A stretch of DNA of 36,333 nt, taken from a virus. Position 1 is the first letter of the stretch; each line of letters opens with the position of its first letter. Under the pieces are notes generated by a model. That model saw nothing but the letters and a program-made list of their open reading frames with translations. It had not been told where the DNA came from and did no database searches. Where the stretch lies: the IMG/VR virus record IMGVR_UViG_3300045941_000062, positions 1-36,333 of that record. The stretch is one strand, 5' to 3'. The translations under genes and the position numbers were made by a program. This document shows positions 18,901-25,738 of the stretch, one piece after another.

Positions 18901-21900
18901 CATCCTCAGTCAGTACGGCACCAACATGAGCCGGGAAGATCTGGTCGAGGTATTCGATTCGATCCGCCGGGTGGTGGGCGACGACTCCCTCAGCGAGTAC
19001 ATCACTCGCAACCTGTTCGGGGGGATGAGCGAGGGCGACATCATCAACGCCGACGTCTACCGCGGGGAGATCATCAACGCGATGATCGCCGCGGCCAAGA
19101 CCAAGCACTCCGACGAGATGCGCCAGTTCGCCGAGATGTTCGATCACATGGGATTCCAGGTGTTCTCCGGGCGCACGAAGTCCGAAGTCGAGCGGGACAT
19201 CAAGCTGCTCCAAGACGAGATTGCCCTCAACCCCAGCGGCGCTCCCACTTCACGCCAGGACGAGAAGATGCAGCTGCTGCAGAAGGAGCTCGTCGCCCCC
19301 GGCTCGCCGTTCACCCGCAAGACCATGTTGCAGGCGATGGGCTACAACATGAGCCGCCAGACTCTCGATACCCACCGGATGAAGCAGTTCATCATCAGCC
19401 AGTTCTCGAGGCAGGGCTTCGATCCGGTGGAGTCGTTGCGGGACAAGCTGCTCACCCTGCGGATGCGCCGTTCCCGCGTGCGCACGATGATCCGTGGGCT
19501 GGGTGGTGCGACCAACGAGCCCAAGCTGGCCAACCCCGACAACTTCTACCGCTTCATGTTCGGGGAAGCGGAGCCCAAGGTGATCGCTCCCGCCGAAGAC
19601 ACCAAGAAAGCGGTGGCCAAGTCCAAGGCGAAGAAGAAGGCTGAGGCTGCGGCGCCGCCCCCCGAGCCCGTCCCCGAGGCGGCGGTGCCGACTCCGACCG
19701 AACCCGTGGCCGAGCCCGTCACCAGCGGCAAGACCTACGACGAGTTGCAGGCGGAGATGGACGCCGTGATCGAAGATCCGAACTTGACCATGGAGGAGAA
19801 GTCCGCCCGGTTCAACGAGCTCATGGCCCAGCAGCAGAACCTGTCCCCCGCCGAGCAGGTTGAGCCGCTGCCGCCGTCACCGACCGCGCCACCCGAGCCC
19901 ACCCCGCCACCGGCTGCAGCCGCTCCGCCTGCTGGTGCGCCGCCGAAGAAGATGGCGTGGACCAACGTCACCACTGGTGGGTGGGAGACCGCTGAGGGCT
20001 ACCGGATCGTCCCGAGCCCCGAGGGCGGCTACCGGCTGAACGGACCCGCAGGCGAGGATCTCGGTGGTTTCACCAGCCCCCGCCAGGCCAAAGCCACCGC
20101 TGATGCGCATCGTTTCAGCGGTGAAACGATTCCCCCCGCGGTGCCCGAGGCAGCAGCAGCGGCCCCACCGCCGCCGCCACCACCGGAGACGCCACCAGCA
20201 GGAGCGGCAGCCCCTCCGCCTGAGGAGCCTACGCCTCCCTCGGATATCGACAAGATCGAAGCGTTCCAGCGCGGTGAGATCCCGCTCAGCGAGCTCGAGG
20301 GCCTGCCGCCAGGAGTGGGGGAGCGCCTCGAGGGTGCGATCGCCGCCGAGGCAGAGGTGCCCACCGGACCAGCGCGCCAGGAGTCAGCACGAGAGTGGCT
20401 GGTCCAGCAACAGTTGAACGAGCTCAACGACATCCAGATGATCCGCGGCGAGTTCAACGATGCCGAGCAGACGTTGTACGACAACCTGCAGGCCGAGCTC
20501 GCCCAGCTGCGTCAGGGCCGCCGGGCCGATCCGATCACCCAGCGCTACGGTCCCGAGGGCGTCAACTCACCAGAGTTCCTGGCCGAAGCCGAGGCCCGCA
20601 ACTTGTCGCCCAAGTCGTACGAGGAGCTCGTCCGCTACGAAGCTCGCCGAGCAGGGCGTCCCAACGAGGTCATCTACGACTGGGAGTCGGTGTTGTTCAA
20701 GGGCGGACCGCGCTTCGACGTGGCCCGCCGGATGCGCCGCGGTGCCGAAGGCGAGTTCGAGCGCCGGGCTGCCCAGATCTCCGGGTCCGCTGCAGTCCGG
20801 CCCTCGGGTCCGTTCACCCAGGGCGCGCTGCCCCAGCAGGCGGAGGCTGCCGCCGCCCCCTTCGCTGCTCTCGGGCGCCAGCAGGAGAAGTTGCAGGAGA
20901 TGTACGGCCGCACGGAGATGGAGCTCGAAGATCTCCACTCCGAAGCGGTGCGGCTGGCGTCCCAGGCCGAGCAGAAGGAACTGGCTGCCTCGCCAGAGGG
21001 CATCTACGGGCAGGAGTACCAGGCCGGTGTCGATTGGTTGAAGGCCCAGGACATCCGCCGCGAGGGCGAGCGAGTGCAGGAAGCGGCGCAGTCCGACATC
21101 AACGCCATGATGGTGGGCCAGTCCGAAGCCCGCCTCGAACTCCACCACGCCGAGCAGGAGTACACCCACGAACTGCTCAAGGCGGACAACGAACTCGGTC
21201 ACGTCCGCTCCCAGATCGTCGCCGCCCACAACGATGTGGCTCACCTCGACGCGGCCAAGGAGCAGTTGGAGCGGGCGATCAACGCCAGTCCGCAGACAGC
21301 GATCGAGTTGCAGAACCAGCTGAATGATCTGCGCGTCGTCAACCGGATGCGCAAGGAACTGACTGGTGCCGACGAAGCCGACATGATCTCGATCGAAGCG
21401 ATGATCGATGCCGGGCTCGAGGCCACCCGGCGCCTGCGCATCACCGAGGCCAGCGAGGGTGTGCTCGCCATGCGGCTGCGCAACTTCGAGAACGGTGCCT
21501 CGATCGTGGCCCCCCAGATGGCCAGGCGGGTGGTCGACGGGTGGAAGGAGTTGGCCAAGCAGCACCTCACGGGTGAGGACGCGGTGTACGTGGCCGATGG
21601 TCTGTCGCGGGCGCTGCACAACGCCACGGTGTCGTGGAAGGACGAGAACTTCTGGAAGCAGGTCGAGAAGTACACGGCCTTCTTCAAGACCTACGCCACC
21701 GCCACGCCTGGGTTCCACGTCCGCAACGCGCTGAGCTCGATGTTCATGAACGCCGTGGCGGGTGTGCGGCTGAAGCACACGGCTCGGGCCATGCCCGCTT
21801 GGCGGGAGTTCAGGACCAACCCGAAGCAGTTCTGGCGGGAGGCCGACGAGCAGACCCGCATGGCCTTCGCCATGGTCTTCGGGTCAGGAGCGGGCGGCCA

Positions 21901-22843
21901 GTTCATGGAGCGCGGACTCGGCACCGAAGTCACCATGGGTGGCAAGGCCTACCGGAAGTTGATGAACAACAAGATCACCGAGTGGAACAAGCGCCTCGGT
22001 GAATGGGTCGAGGGCCCGACCCGGCTGGCGATGGCGATGGACTCGGTGGACCGGGGGATGAGCCTGCACGCCGGGACCAACCGGATCACCAATTTCCACT
22101 TCAACTACAACGAAGTGAGCGGCATGGACCGGGCGGCCAAGCGGATGATCCCGTTCTGGACGTTCATGAGCAGGAACATGCCGCTGCAGATCATGCAGAT
22201 GTGGCTGCACCCTCGGGCCTACCTGCACTACCAGTCCTTGGTGCGCAACTTCTCCGAGGAAGGCGACCCGCTCACCCCGGATTACTGGTTGGCTCAGGGG
22301 GCATTCACGATGGACCCGAATGCCGCCAAGAAGGATTCTGCATGGTTCCTCGCTCCCGACCTGCCACATCTCCGAGTCTCCGAGCCATTCGTCGCGGCGA
22401 GCCAAGGGGACTGGGGCAAGGCGCTGCTGTCAGACATCAACCCGCTCATTGCTGCGCCGCTGGAAGCCTTCGGGGTGCGGCAGAAGTTCTACACGGGTGC
22501 ACCGATCGAGGGATACAGCCAACCCGAAGGAGCGATGGCGGCCTTCACCCCGATCTTCCAGATGCTCGGGGCCACCGAGACCGGCGGGACGAGCGGGGAG
22601 ACCCTGGTCCCGGAGAGTTGGCAGCACATCCTGCGCACGATGGTGCCGACCGTGGGTCTGGCTGAGCGGCTCACCTCCACCACTGGTACGAGGGCCGGTC
22701 GCCAAGGTGAGACGATCCTGCGCGCTGCTACCGGTGCACCCGTCTACAAGCTGACGCCTGAGCTCCGTCAGCAGCAAGCCCAGCGGCAGTACTTCGCGGC
22801 GAAGGACAAGCTGGAAGCCATGAAGGACCTGGCGAGGAGTTGA
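12959..22843 (+). CDS. Giant virion protein, 3294 aa
   Basis: A single uninterrupted frame of 9.9 kb, ATG overlapping the previous stop. Visible layout: low-complexity Pro/Gln N-terminus (1-110); a small-residue-rich segment with WADRLIGLAGDVLLDPMTYV (about 198-217) that could be membrane-active; a YIPHLVT motif (about 427); many long charged coiled coils (about 580-2200); an Ala/Pro-rich linker (about 2226-2428) holding a 50-residue Gly/aromatic module (about 2332-2386, GYRIVPSPEGGYRLNG); and more helices. The conserved C-terminal part has PGFHVRNALSSMFMNA and IPFWTFMSRNMPLQIMQMW (about 3063-3081). I know the 'iPF.tw..rN.Pl' pattern from other very large phage structural proteins. T7 gp16-like ejection is the best analogy by position. 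No lysozyme or transglycosylase motif was recognised. Confidence 0.88.
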   Translation: MANPLEWIAQVRQRDLQRPSSGVSYYSPAQPIRPTGSLATSGTANRILSGGAPQVPAYGGGTPSFQGAGPQLGQPTETQVPQQLLGPEGQPITGSAPLQGGSLIDQALAASKQYEAQAQPPPAAGWRGVLGTAVNNPVGKGIMGALNVLDMPRRAVVSTVQETVDAINGGDASFSDWAEQFNDPSFGFGDVVGSTGSIWADRLIGLAGDVLLDPMTYVGGSAVHAGAGRAARISAGSRAIAEGFGEDVSSQLARYGYSAMDNDMRAQLRRAGHVIEDQGWRFRLPGQKTGVMIPGTQGLDAAMGRLGAGVRAGTYKIPGMSRLRSWRTPEGLTAAYEKLITGRGSMSITEAGEVINRHEAHKIAANTVQARLKQEGFNLRSKYTAEDLTAMMKQAEIDGGTELNAFFESAEKMGQEYGLYFHGRKKYIPHLVTQDFVKWINGETPSARAFKSELSIGKEIEEVSPALMERKLIARDEPYTIMGQKFHVPNGTIDEWNSEFARLFPDQPFKMMDDNIDSIMARYILGYADDVGVVAGAKHLVNSKSGLTRGFNDEEALKEVIDEVATTRMNDAAANLLRTQLKGVQNAARQIRDDTFKGVSGIQGLLGVELRSAVDEITTLSEQHRNYLNDLLLREEELGQQIGPRGVQLPEATGTKPLVPQPTLGPAIGPPSSTGVVMTAPPEIRLPNGRVIREGGPASAWRPPAQRGSIEAAFDEAAAVINTKILGYDQEIARINKEMLDAQKVYSQVETATRGRRMADVENVRRVRDKWNAIVQTRAAAELDRNAIYAIKDRIAQKELKQSKILMVHDNPSMLSLMAGEKVHKQQPQVPGAEYTAEGNRIVGYHPVYAEGTRNPDMIRADYDARRKAVLGESSPETRDFDAEIQSQQAQVSRAETELAEQMEIHRPNLEEARTHLQGIRNEVEELKAQRNSLKGVGNTQARIDIDAQIKAIQEGRLKEAEDLYQQFAEPITRAKANMEFADKRLQTLRRRQEENALGSPAGGGAAPREWPEQEPLPFTPQQMGQMRAQAAKDNAVERQWMRTPEYRESLAIKEEVRRIQLERMNEQALLDVKMNSKYSPLAMDGNGNITIPPKARDPKAEAVMAQRDELAEKIKMAQESLDAETNRYSMVEWTRRPKEHYAKVRQYEKELDGLQDQFNKLNHEIAAYGYEKYRGTAMQAVLDEAIARQKRIAAIDKELRRRQRRLNQLERPVKAVRARKEAYAQKIAKQNDAIRKNAERAAIPQVPRSVRIREQLASIDRDEQEALRSARANLIGYRPDVEDTTVSVPTPVRVVPLSDDFLVEQRFQEMVGPAGTPPGKRGTLHPDDDALLRDSYAMLNDSEYYKIVEGTDDPIALQHARAVIKDIEARRGPGYTRAQLATEATLDEYANEVARIQRARMIYPKPEKDTAPYLAIHMSTRPPGGSMKLTDQAEKAVQFGNRGRDLGTELKVAGAINDRQLASYEHQLAQLEYYSRLYGGDYGDETRPLINPDDIDPKTGKPRVIPNIDPTTGLPMRGAPDPRTAAALEQAIHDVNRTTEFMTRYASFLAMGGEPSPDLGAYILAQGLRDEVRVLDDQIDSVEKLIGGGVTKKWAAYEAKIAKHQNVVDEQQAIISRIDREFEETGYLDARAKKKAQNKMGEAKRLMNELEEPDTGFMDQEIMAMLDFATKRVMDVDDAVSYLRDVRNLRERIDYPARRRAELEQYVPRIASDLQETKNAITRRRQALTKALNRGDETVTISGMAFPQKINLTVEEAQEMIDSGAYLKSTAQEVQKGIDAARRAGRSHVEISKYDRYSATMTVDELEDEIARLEATVESGAMTLEANRLKLSVLDGTANIERDQLATIIQRIHNPPQPDQLQQMRNELALMSASDSESHLRRAEFLQRQIDVIENPPTAEELAEYTRQWKRLDDAIKGFEDSVTTEYAGMKAVIDSGQEFFTQLVNGQRSPTRQDIQIMRDLLGAEAADVADQYIQNANRILSQYGTNMSREDLVEVFDSIRRVVGDDSLSEYITRNLFGGMSEGDIINADVYRGEIINAMIAAAKTKHSDEMRQFAEMFDHMGFQVFSGRTKSEVERDIKLLQDEIALNPSGAPTSRQDEKMQLLQKELVAPGSPFTRKTMLQAMGYNMSRQTLDTHRMKQFIISQFSRQGFDPVESLRDKLLTLRMRRSRVRTMIRGLGGATNEPKLANPDNFYRFMFGEAEPKVIAPAEDTKKAVAKSKAKKKAEAAAPPPEPVPEAAVPTPTEPVAEPVTSGKTYDELQAEMDAVIEDPNLTMEEKSARFNELMAQQQNLSPAEQVEPLPPSPTAPPEPTPPPAAAAPPAGAPPKKMAWTNVTTGGWETAEGYRIVPSPEGGYRLNGPAGEDLGGFTSPRQAKATADAHRFSGETIPPAVPEAAAAAPPPPPPPETPPAGAAAPPPEEPTPPSDIDKIEAFQRGEIPLSELEGLPPGVGERLEGAIAAEAEVPTGPARQESAREWLVQQQLNELNDIQMIRGEFNDAEQTLYDNLQAELAQLRQGRRADPITQRYGPEGVNSPEFLAEAEARNLSPKSYEELVRYEARRAGRPNEVIYDWESVLFKGGPRFDVARRMRRGAEGEFERRAAQISGSAAVRPSGPFTQGALPQQAEAAAAPFAALGRQQEKLQEMYGRTEMELEDLHSEAVRLASQAEQKELAASPEGIYGQEYQAGVDWLKAQDIRREGERVQEAAQSDINAMMVGQSEARLELHHAEQEYTHELLKADNELGHVRSQIVAAHNDVAHLDAAKEQLERAINASPQTAIELQNQLNDLRVVNRMRKELTGADEADMISIEAMIDAGLEATRRLRITEASEGVLAMRLRNFENGASIVAPQMARRVVDGWKELAKQHLTGEDAVYVADGLSRALHNATVSWKDENFWKQVEKYTAFFKTYATATPGFHVRNALSSMFMNAVAGVRLKHTARAMPAWREFRTNPKQFWREADEQTRMAFAMVFGSGAGGQFMERGLGTEVTMGGKAYRKLMNNKITEWNKRLGEWVEGPTRLAMAMDSVDRGMSLHAGTNRITNFHFNYNEVSGMDRAAKRMIPFWTFMSRNMPLQIMQMWLHPRAYLHYQSLVRNFSEEGDPLTPDYWLAQGAFTMDPNAAKKDSAWFLAPDLPHLRVSEPFVAASQGDWGKALLSDINPLIAAPLEAFGVRQKFYTGAPIEGYSQPEGAMAAFTPIFQMLGATETGGTSGETLVPESWQHILRTMVPTVGLAERLTSTTGTRAGRQGETILRAATGAPVYKLTPELRQQQAQRQYFAAKDKLEAMKDLARS
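20112..20127. repeat. 18-bp palindrome family, copy 2 (inside giant gene)
   Basis: GTTTCAGCGGTGAAAC, with flanking C and G, lies in the giant gene and is read as RFSGET in its Ala/Pro-rich linker. It has one mismatch between arms. It is the only copy deep inside the structural operon. Confidence 0.8.
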
Positions 22844-22844
22844 G

Positions 22845-23147
22845 ATGCCCGCACCACGACTGACCATCGATCAGCTGCCCGAGGACACCGCCCTGGGTGG
22901 TGCCGAGTGGTTGATCATCCAGGATTCGGGAACATCGAAGAAGGTGGCGGTCAGTGCCATCGTTGCAATCAACCAGAGCGCGCTCGATGCTCACCTCAAC
23001 AGCGCCGATGCCCATGATGCGGTGGCCGTGTCGGCCACGGCCTCGAGTGCCACGGTCAATGGTCCCAACGTCCAGTCCCAGTTGGGTCAGATCGTCGCCG
23101 AGTTGGCGGCGCTGGCTGATCGGGTCACCGCTCTCGAAACACCATAA
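22845..23147 (+). CDS. Small virion protein, fibre-like, 100 aa
   Basis: ATG at 22845, with GAGGAG about 5 nt upstream. It opens LTIDQLPEDTALGGAEWLIIQDSGTSKKVAVSAIV, the pattern seen at the N-terminus of many phage fibre and decoration proteins ('i.qLpe...l.g.d...vq....tkkvtv..i'). It then has LDAHLNSADAHDAVAVS and a C-terminal short coiled coil (SQLGQIVAELAALADRVTALE). This suggests a trimeric surface or fibre-attachment protein. There is no receptor-binding domain, so it may act as an adaptor or small head fibre. The function is inferred. Confidence 0.72.
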   Translation: MPAPRLTIDQLPEDTALGGAEWLIIQDSGTSKKVAVSAIVAINQSALDAHLNSADAHDAVAVSATASSATVNGPNVQSQLGQIVAELAALADRVTALETP

Positions 23148-23155
23148 GGAGAAAC

Positions 23156-23347
23156 ATGGCAACCAAGTCCAGCGAATCACCTGAGCCCGAGGTCAAGGGA
23201 CCCGATGGTCCCGCGGGCGACGGGGGTGCGACCCCGAAGTCACGGCCCGACTACCAGTACCAGTGGCCCGCCAACCCCGAACCCTCCGAGGCGGCCAAGG
23301 CCAAGGCCAAGGAAGATGCCGACAAGTACAAGGAGCTCCACGGATGA
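23156..23347 (+). CDS. Small charged hypothetical protein, 63 aa
   Basis: ATG at 23156 with AAGGAGA immediately upstream. The product is Pro/Glu/Lys-rich, with no hydrophobic core in the first 40 residues, a YQYQWPANPEPS segment and a short Lys/Ala/Glu helix at the end. It is probably intrinsically disordered. No family is recognised. Its stop overlaps the next start (ATGA). Confidence 0.65.
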   Translation: MATKSSESPEPEVKGPDGPAGDGGATPKSRPDYQYQWPANPEPSEAAKAKAKEDADKYKELHG

Positions 23348-23451
23348 GCGACGAGGAAGTGCAAGTCGGCGAAGAAGAAGGAGAAGGCGAGTTCGGCGAC
23401 AAGGATCCCGACGACGCCGTGGACGCTGAGGCCGACGAGGGTGGGGAGTAG
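23344..23451 (+). CDS. Acidic mini-protein, 35 aa
   Basis: ATG at 23344 overlaps the previous stop by 4 nt (ATGA), and its stop overlaps the endolysin start by 11 nt, so it fills exactly the space between two genes. More than half the residues are Glu or Asp (EEVQVGEEEGEGEFGDKDPDD). It is too short for a fold. Coupling on both sides argues that it is translated. The role is unknown; a translational-coupling leader for the endolysin is possible. Confidence 0.55.
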   Translation: MSDEEVQVGEEEGEGEFGDKDPDDAVDAEADEGGE

Positions 23452-24322
23452 ATACCTCACCGACCTGGCCAACGTCTGCCGGAACGCGGGACTGACCGTC
23501 AAGGAATATGGGGGATGGCAGACCCGCGCACGTGGGTCGGGCGGTTACGAGTCAGGTCGCCCGACCCACGTGATGGTTCATCACACGGCCAGTCCAACAT
23601 CGTGGTCAGGGCAGAAGGATGCGGATTACTGCGCCCTCGGGGACGAGGACGCTCCGCTGTCCAATCTTTACCTCGACCGGGATGGGGTCGCCTGGATCCT
23701 CGCCGCCGGGGCGACCAACACCAACGGCAAAGGTAAGGACACCTGGGGTGGGGGGGTGCCGAACGACTCGATGAATAGTTATGCCATCGGCATCGAAGCC
23801 AACGGTGGCGCAGGAGCGTCCTGGCCCGAAGTCCAGCAGGATGCGTATGTCACGATGGTCTCCGCCCTCTGTCGCCACTATGGCATTCCAACACACCAAG
23901 TGCGCGGCCACTTCGAGTGGGCTCCCGATCGCAAGGTCGATCCGGCAGGACCATCACGGTGGGCAACAGGCAACAACTCGTGGGACATGGGTGGGTTCCG
24001 CAACGCCTGCGGCGGCGCGCCGACTCCGACCCCGACACCACCACAACAGGAGGACGATGACGTGCAGTGGAGAGTGGCCAAGCTCGATTCCAACGGGGCG
24101 TACTACATCGGTGACGGCAAGACCTCGTACTGGGTCTCCGACTCCGGTGGTGACATCACCATGATCGAGGCGAACATCCGCATGGCTCCCGGTGCGGTGA
24201 ACGTGAAGCAGTTCACTGGAGCCGACGCCAACCAGAAGCCGATGGTCACGAACTGGAATGACGTCGGCAAGATCAACGCCACCAACATCAAGAAGTACGT
24301 CGGAGCGAACAAGCGGTTGTAG
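23441..24322 (+). CDS. Endolysin: N-acetylmuramoyl-L-alanine amidase
   Basis: 293-aa lysin that would cleave the bond between MurNAc and the stem peptide at the end of infection. An Amidase_2/PGRP-type domain spans about residues 35-175: zinc ligand region VMVHHTA (H47/H48), YAIGIEANG with E119, and RGHFEWAPDRKVDP, supplying H157 and D167. A Pro/Thr linker (about 196-204) is followed by an 80-residue C-terminal segment (RVAKLDSNGAYYIGDGKTSYWVSD) that may bind the cell wall. The GTG start at 23441 is chosen because the protein then begins YLTDLANVCRNAGLTV, as expected for such lysins. It has a poor ribosome site and probably relies on coupling. No signal peptide is present, which fits a holin-dependent lysin. 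Confidence 0.92.
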   Translation: MGSRYLTDLANVCRNAGLTVKEYGGWQTRARGSGGYESGRPTHVMVHHTASPTSWSGQKDADYCALGDEDAPLSNLYLDRDGVAWILAAGATNTNGKGKDTWGGGVPNDSMNSYAIGIEANGGAGASWPEVQQDAYVTMVSALCRHYGIPTHQVRGHFEWAPDRKVDPAGPSRWATGNNSWDMGGFRNACGGAPTPTPTPPQQEDDDVQWRVAKLDSNGAYYIGDGKTSYWVSDSGGDITMIEANIRMAPGAVNVKQFTGADANQKPMVTNWNDVGKINATNIKKYVGANKRL

Positions 24323-24613
24323 ATGCCGCTTCCGAAGCCGCCGGTCACGAACATGACGGAGTTCGTGGTCTTCGTCTTCGTCACCATCGTGGCGATCATG
24401 TTGATCGGTTCGGTAACGACGCTGATCGTTCTCTCGTTCACTGATCCAGATGGCGATCGTTCGGGGTTGGTCAACATCCTCACCGACACGATGAACACGA
24501 TCATCGGTGCACTCATCGGCTTCGTTGCCGGGAAGGGGCAAGGCCGCTCCGAAGTGCATGACGAGATAGCTGAGCGGGAGGCCCACAAGAAGGAGGATGG
24601 GTCATCGGGATGA
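24323..24613 (+). CDS. Holin-like membrane protein, 96 aa
   Basis: ATG at 24323 directly follows the endolysin stop. One clear membrane segment lies at about residues 13-38 ([24 protein letters not shown]). A second weaker one is at about 58-70 ([16 protein letters not shown]), followed by a hydrophilic charged C-terminus. Size, two-helix layout, charged tail and position after the amidase fit a class II-type holin that opens the membrane for the endolysin. The next gene also has a membrane anchor and could be a partner. Confidence 0.8.
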   Translation: MPLPKPPVTNMTEFVVFVFVTIVAIMLIGSVTTLIVLSFTDPDGDRSGLVNILTDTMNTIIGALIGFVAGKGQGRSEVHDEIAEREAHKKEDGSSG

Positions 24614-25305
24614 CGCCATACCAGGGAGCGGTCGCAGTAGGCGCGATCCTCGCGGTGCTAGGTGTCGGAGTGATGACCGGATTGATGGTGTCAGCATCAG
24701 AGGGGGGGGCATCGACTACAACAACAGTGGCACCGGCGATTCCCGTCCCCTCCCAAGGGCCGCTCGGTTCGCCGGGGCCACCCGGACCACAGGGAGAACA
24801 AGGTGAACAAGGCCCTCCTGGCCCTAGCGGGGCTGACGGTGATCGCGGTCCTGGCGGACCTGTGGGACGCCCTGGGCCGGTCGGTCCAGCCGGGCCCCGT
24901 GGACCCGCGGGTCCACAAGGCCCTTCCGGCGCGCCAGGCCCTGCGGGTGTTGATGGGGAAGTCGGAGCTCCCGGAGCCCCCGGAGCGCCCGGCGTCGACG
25001 GAACCAACGGGGTGGACGGAGCCCCCGGTTCACCTGGCCCACCTGGTCCCCAAGGGCGCCAAGGTATTCCGGGACCAGCAGGGTCGGATGGCGTTCAGGG
25101 GCCAGCCGGTGAGCGAGGACCAGTGGGTCCGGCTGGTGGGCCGGGTGTACAAGGTGAACCAGGCCCCCAGGGCGATCCGGGACCCCCAGGCCCCCCGGGC
25201 CCGCCAGGGGGACTCACCTGCCCGGCTGGGTTCTCACCGTCCGAGCTCACGCTCAACGCGCCGGGAGGGCAAGTGACCATGTACGTCTGCTTGGAAGGAG
25301 GATAG
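24610..25305 (+). CDS. Membrane-anchored collagen-like protein, 231 aa
   Basis: ATG at 24610 overlaps the holin stop (ATGA). Layout: N-terminal hydrophobic anchor or signal (about residues 5-27, [20 protein letters not shown]); a short Thr/Pro linker; then about 50 uninterrupted Gly-X-Y triplets (about 50-199); and a 32-residue C-terminal cap with two cysteines (LTCPAGF...TMYVCLEGG). It should form a collagen-like triple helix outside the membrane. Collagen repeats are usual in phage fibres, but here the anchor and the position after the holin suggest a lysis or cell-envelope role instead. The rival reading is a late-expressed virion fibre. The frame at 24803-25276 in the same region is only a shadow of the Gly/Pro codons. 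Confidence 0.82.
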   Translation: MTPYQGAVAVGAILAVLGVGVMTGLMVSASEGGASTTTTVAPAIPVPSQGPLGSPGPPGPQGEQGEQGPPGPSGADGDRGPGGPVGRPGPVGPAGPRGPAGPQGPSGAPGPAGVDGEVGAPGAPGAPGVDGTNGVDGAPGSPGPPGPQGRQGIPGPAGSDGVQGPAGERGPVGPAGGPGVQGEPGPQGDPGPPGPPGPPGGLTCPAGFSPSELTLNAPGGQVTMYVCLEGG

Positions 25306-25479
25306 ATGCCACATCCAGGACGCAAGCCGCCACCGCGGCGCACGCCCAACCAGCAGCTGACCCGAGGATTGAACCGCCGAGCCAGCGTGCGCGGGGCAAT
25401 CGGGCGAGGCGGCGGACCCGGGGCGGCCAACCGCCAGACCTTGAAGCGAGGGAAGCGTGCCCGCGGAACGCTTCACTAA
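25306..25479 (+). CDS. Tiny strongly basic protein, 57 aa
   Basis: ATG at 25306 immediately follows the collagen gene's stop, with GGAGG at 25297-25301 as a good ribosome site. The product is Arg/Lys/Pro/Gly-rich ([27 protein letters not shown]) with no acidic residue, so it should bind nucleic acid or be packaged with DNA. No family is recognised. It overlaps the next gene by 23 nt in another frame. Confidence 0.6.
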   Translation: MPHPGRKPPPRRTPNQQLTRGLNRRASVRGAIGRGGGPGAANRQTLKRGKRARGTLH

Positions 25480-25612
25480 GAAGGCCACCACGCCGAAGAA
25501 GAAGCGTCAATGGGATGCGGTGTACCAGTCGGCCAAGGCCCGTGGCGCATCGCCGGGATCGGCGATCCGCCAGGCTAGTGGGGCTGTCAAGAAGGGTAGG
25601 AAGAAGCGGTGA
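25457..25612 (+). CDS. Tiny basic protein, 51 aa
   Basis: GTG at 25457 with AAGCGAGGGAAG upstream. The N-terminus is Lys-rich ([13 protein letters not shown]), followed by [26 protein letters not shown] and a Lys/Arg tail. The 'W.avY.sA.a.G.s...AirqA.g.V' helix pattern is one I know from small phage proteins at the end of virion operons. The exact role is unknown. Stop and next start overlap (GTGA). Confidence 0.6.
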   Translation: MPAERFTKKATTPKKKRQWDAVYQSAKARGASPGSAIRQASGAVKKGRKKR

Positions 25613-25686
25613 ACTCACCCCTGGCTTACGTCCTGCTCGGCGCGGTCGTCGCAGCCGTGATCGTGCTGCTCATCATCGTTCTGTAG
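25609..25686 (+). CDS. 25-aa single-pass membrane peptide
   Basis: GTG at 25609 overlaps the preceding stop. The product is almost wholly one hydrophobic helix (AYVLLGAVVAAVIVLLIIVL). It is the last gene before the convergent terminator. Coupling and the perfect membrane helix support a real peptide, possibly an accessory lysis peptide. The function is not known. Confidence 0.5.
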   Translation: MNSPLAYVLLGAVVAAVIVLLIIVL

Positions 25687-25704
25687 CTCACCGAGGGCAA
25701 AAGG

Positions 25705-25735
25705 GGGGAGCCTGGCCAAGCTGACCAGGCTCCCC
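25705..25735. terminator. Convergent-arm terminator hairpin
   Basis: Arms GGGGAGCCTGG and CCAGGCTCCCC pair perfectly over 11 bp around a 9-nt loop. On the - strand the stem is followed by CCTTTTG, a short U-run; on the + strand by GGTTT. It lies between the + arm (last gene ends 25686) and the - arm (last gene ends 25739), so it should stop transcription from both sides. Confidence 0.8.
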
Positions 25736-25738
25736 GGT

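Noticed and set aside
24803-25276. Alternative frame inside the collagen gene, considered as an overlapping or frameshift product
   Set aside because: It arises from repetitive GGN-CCN codons. No slippery sequence or start signal supports its use, and the collagen frame is uninterrupted.
24610-25305. Collagen-like protein as the tail fibre
   Set aside because: It has an N-terminal membrane anchor, lies after the holin and far from the fibre gene, and a tail-collar fibre is already present at 8706. A virion role is not excluded, only less favoured.
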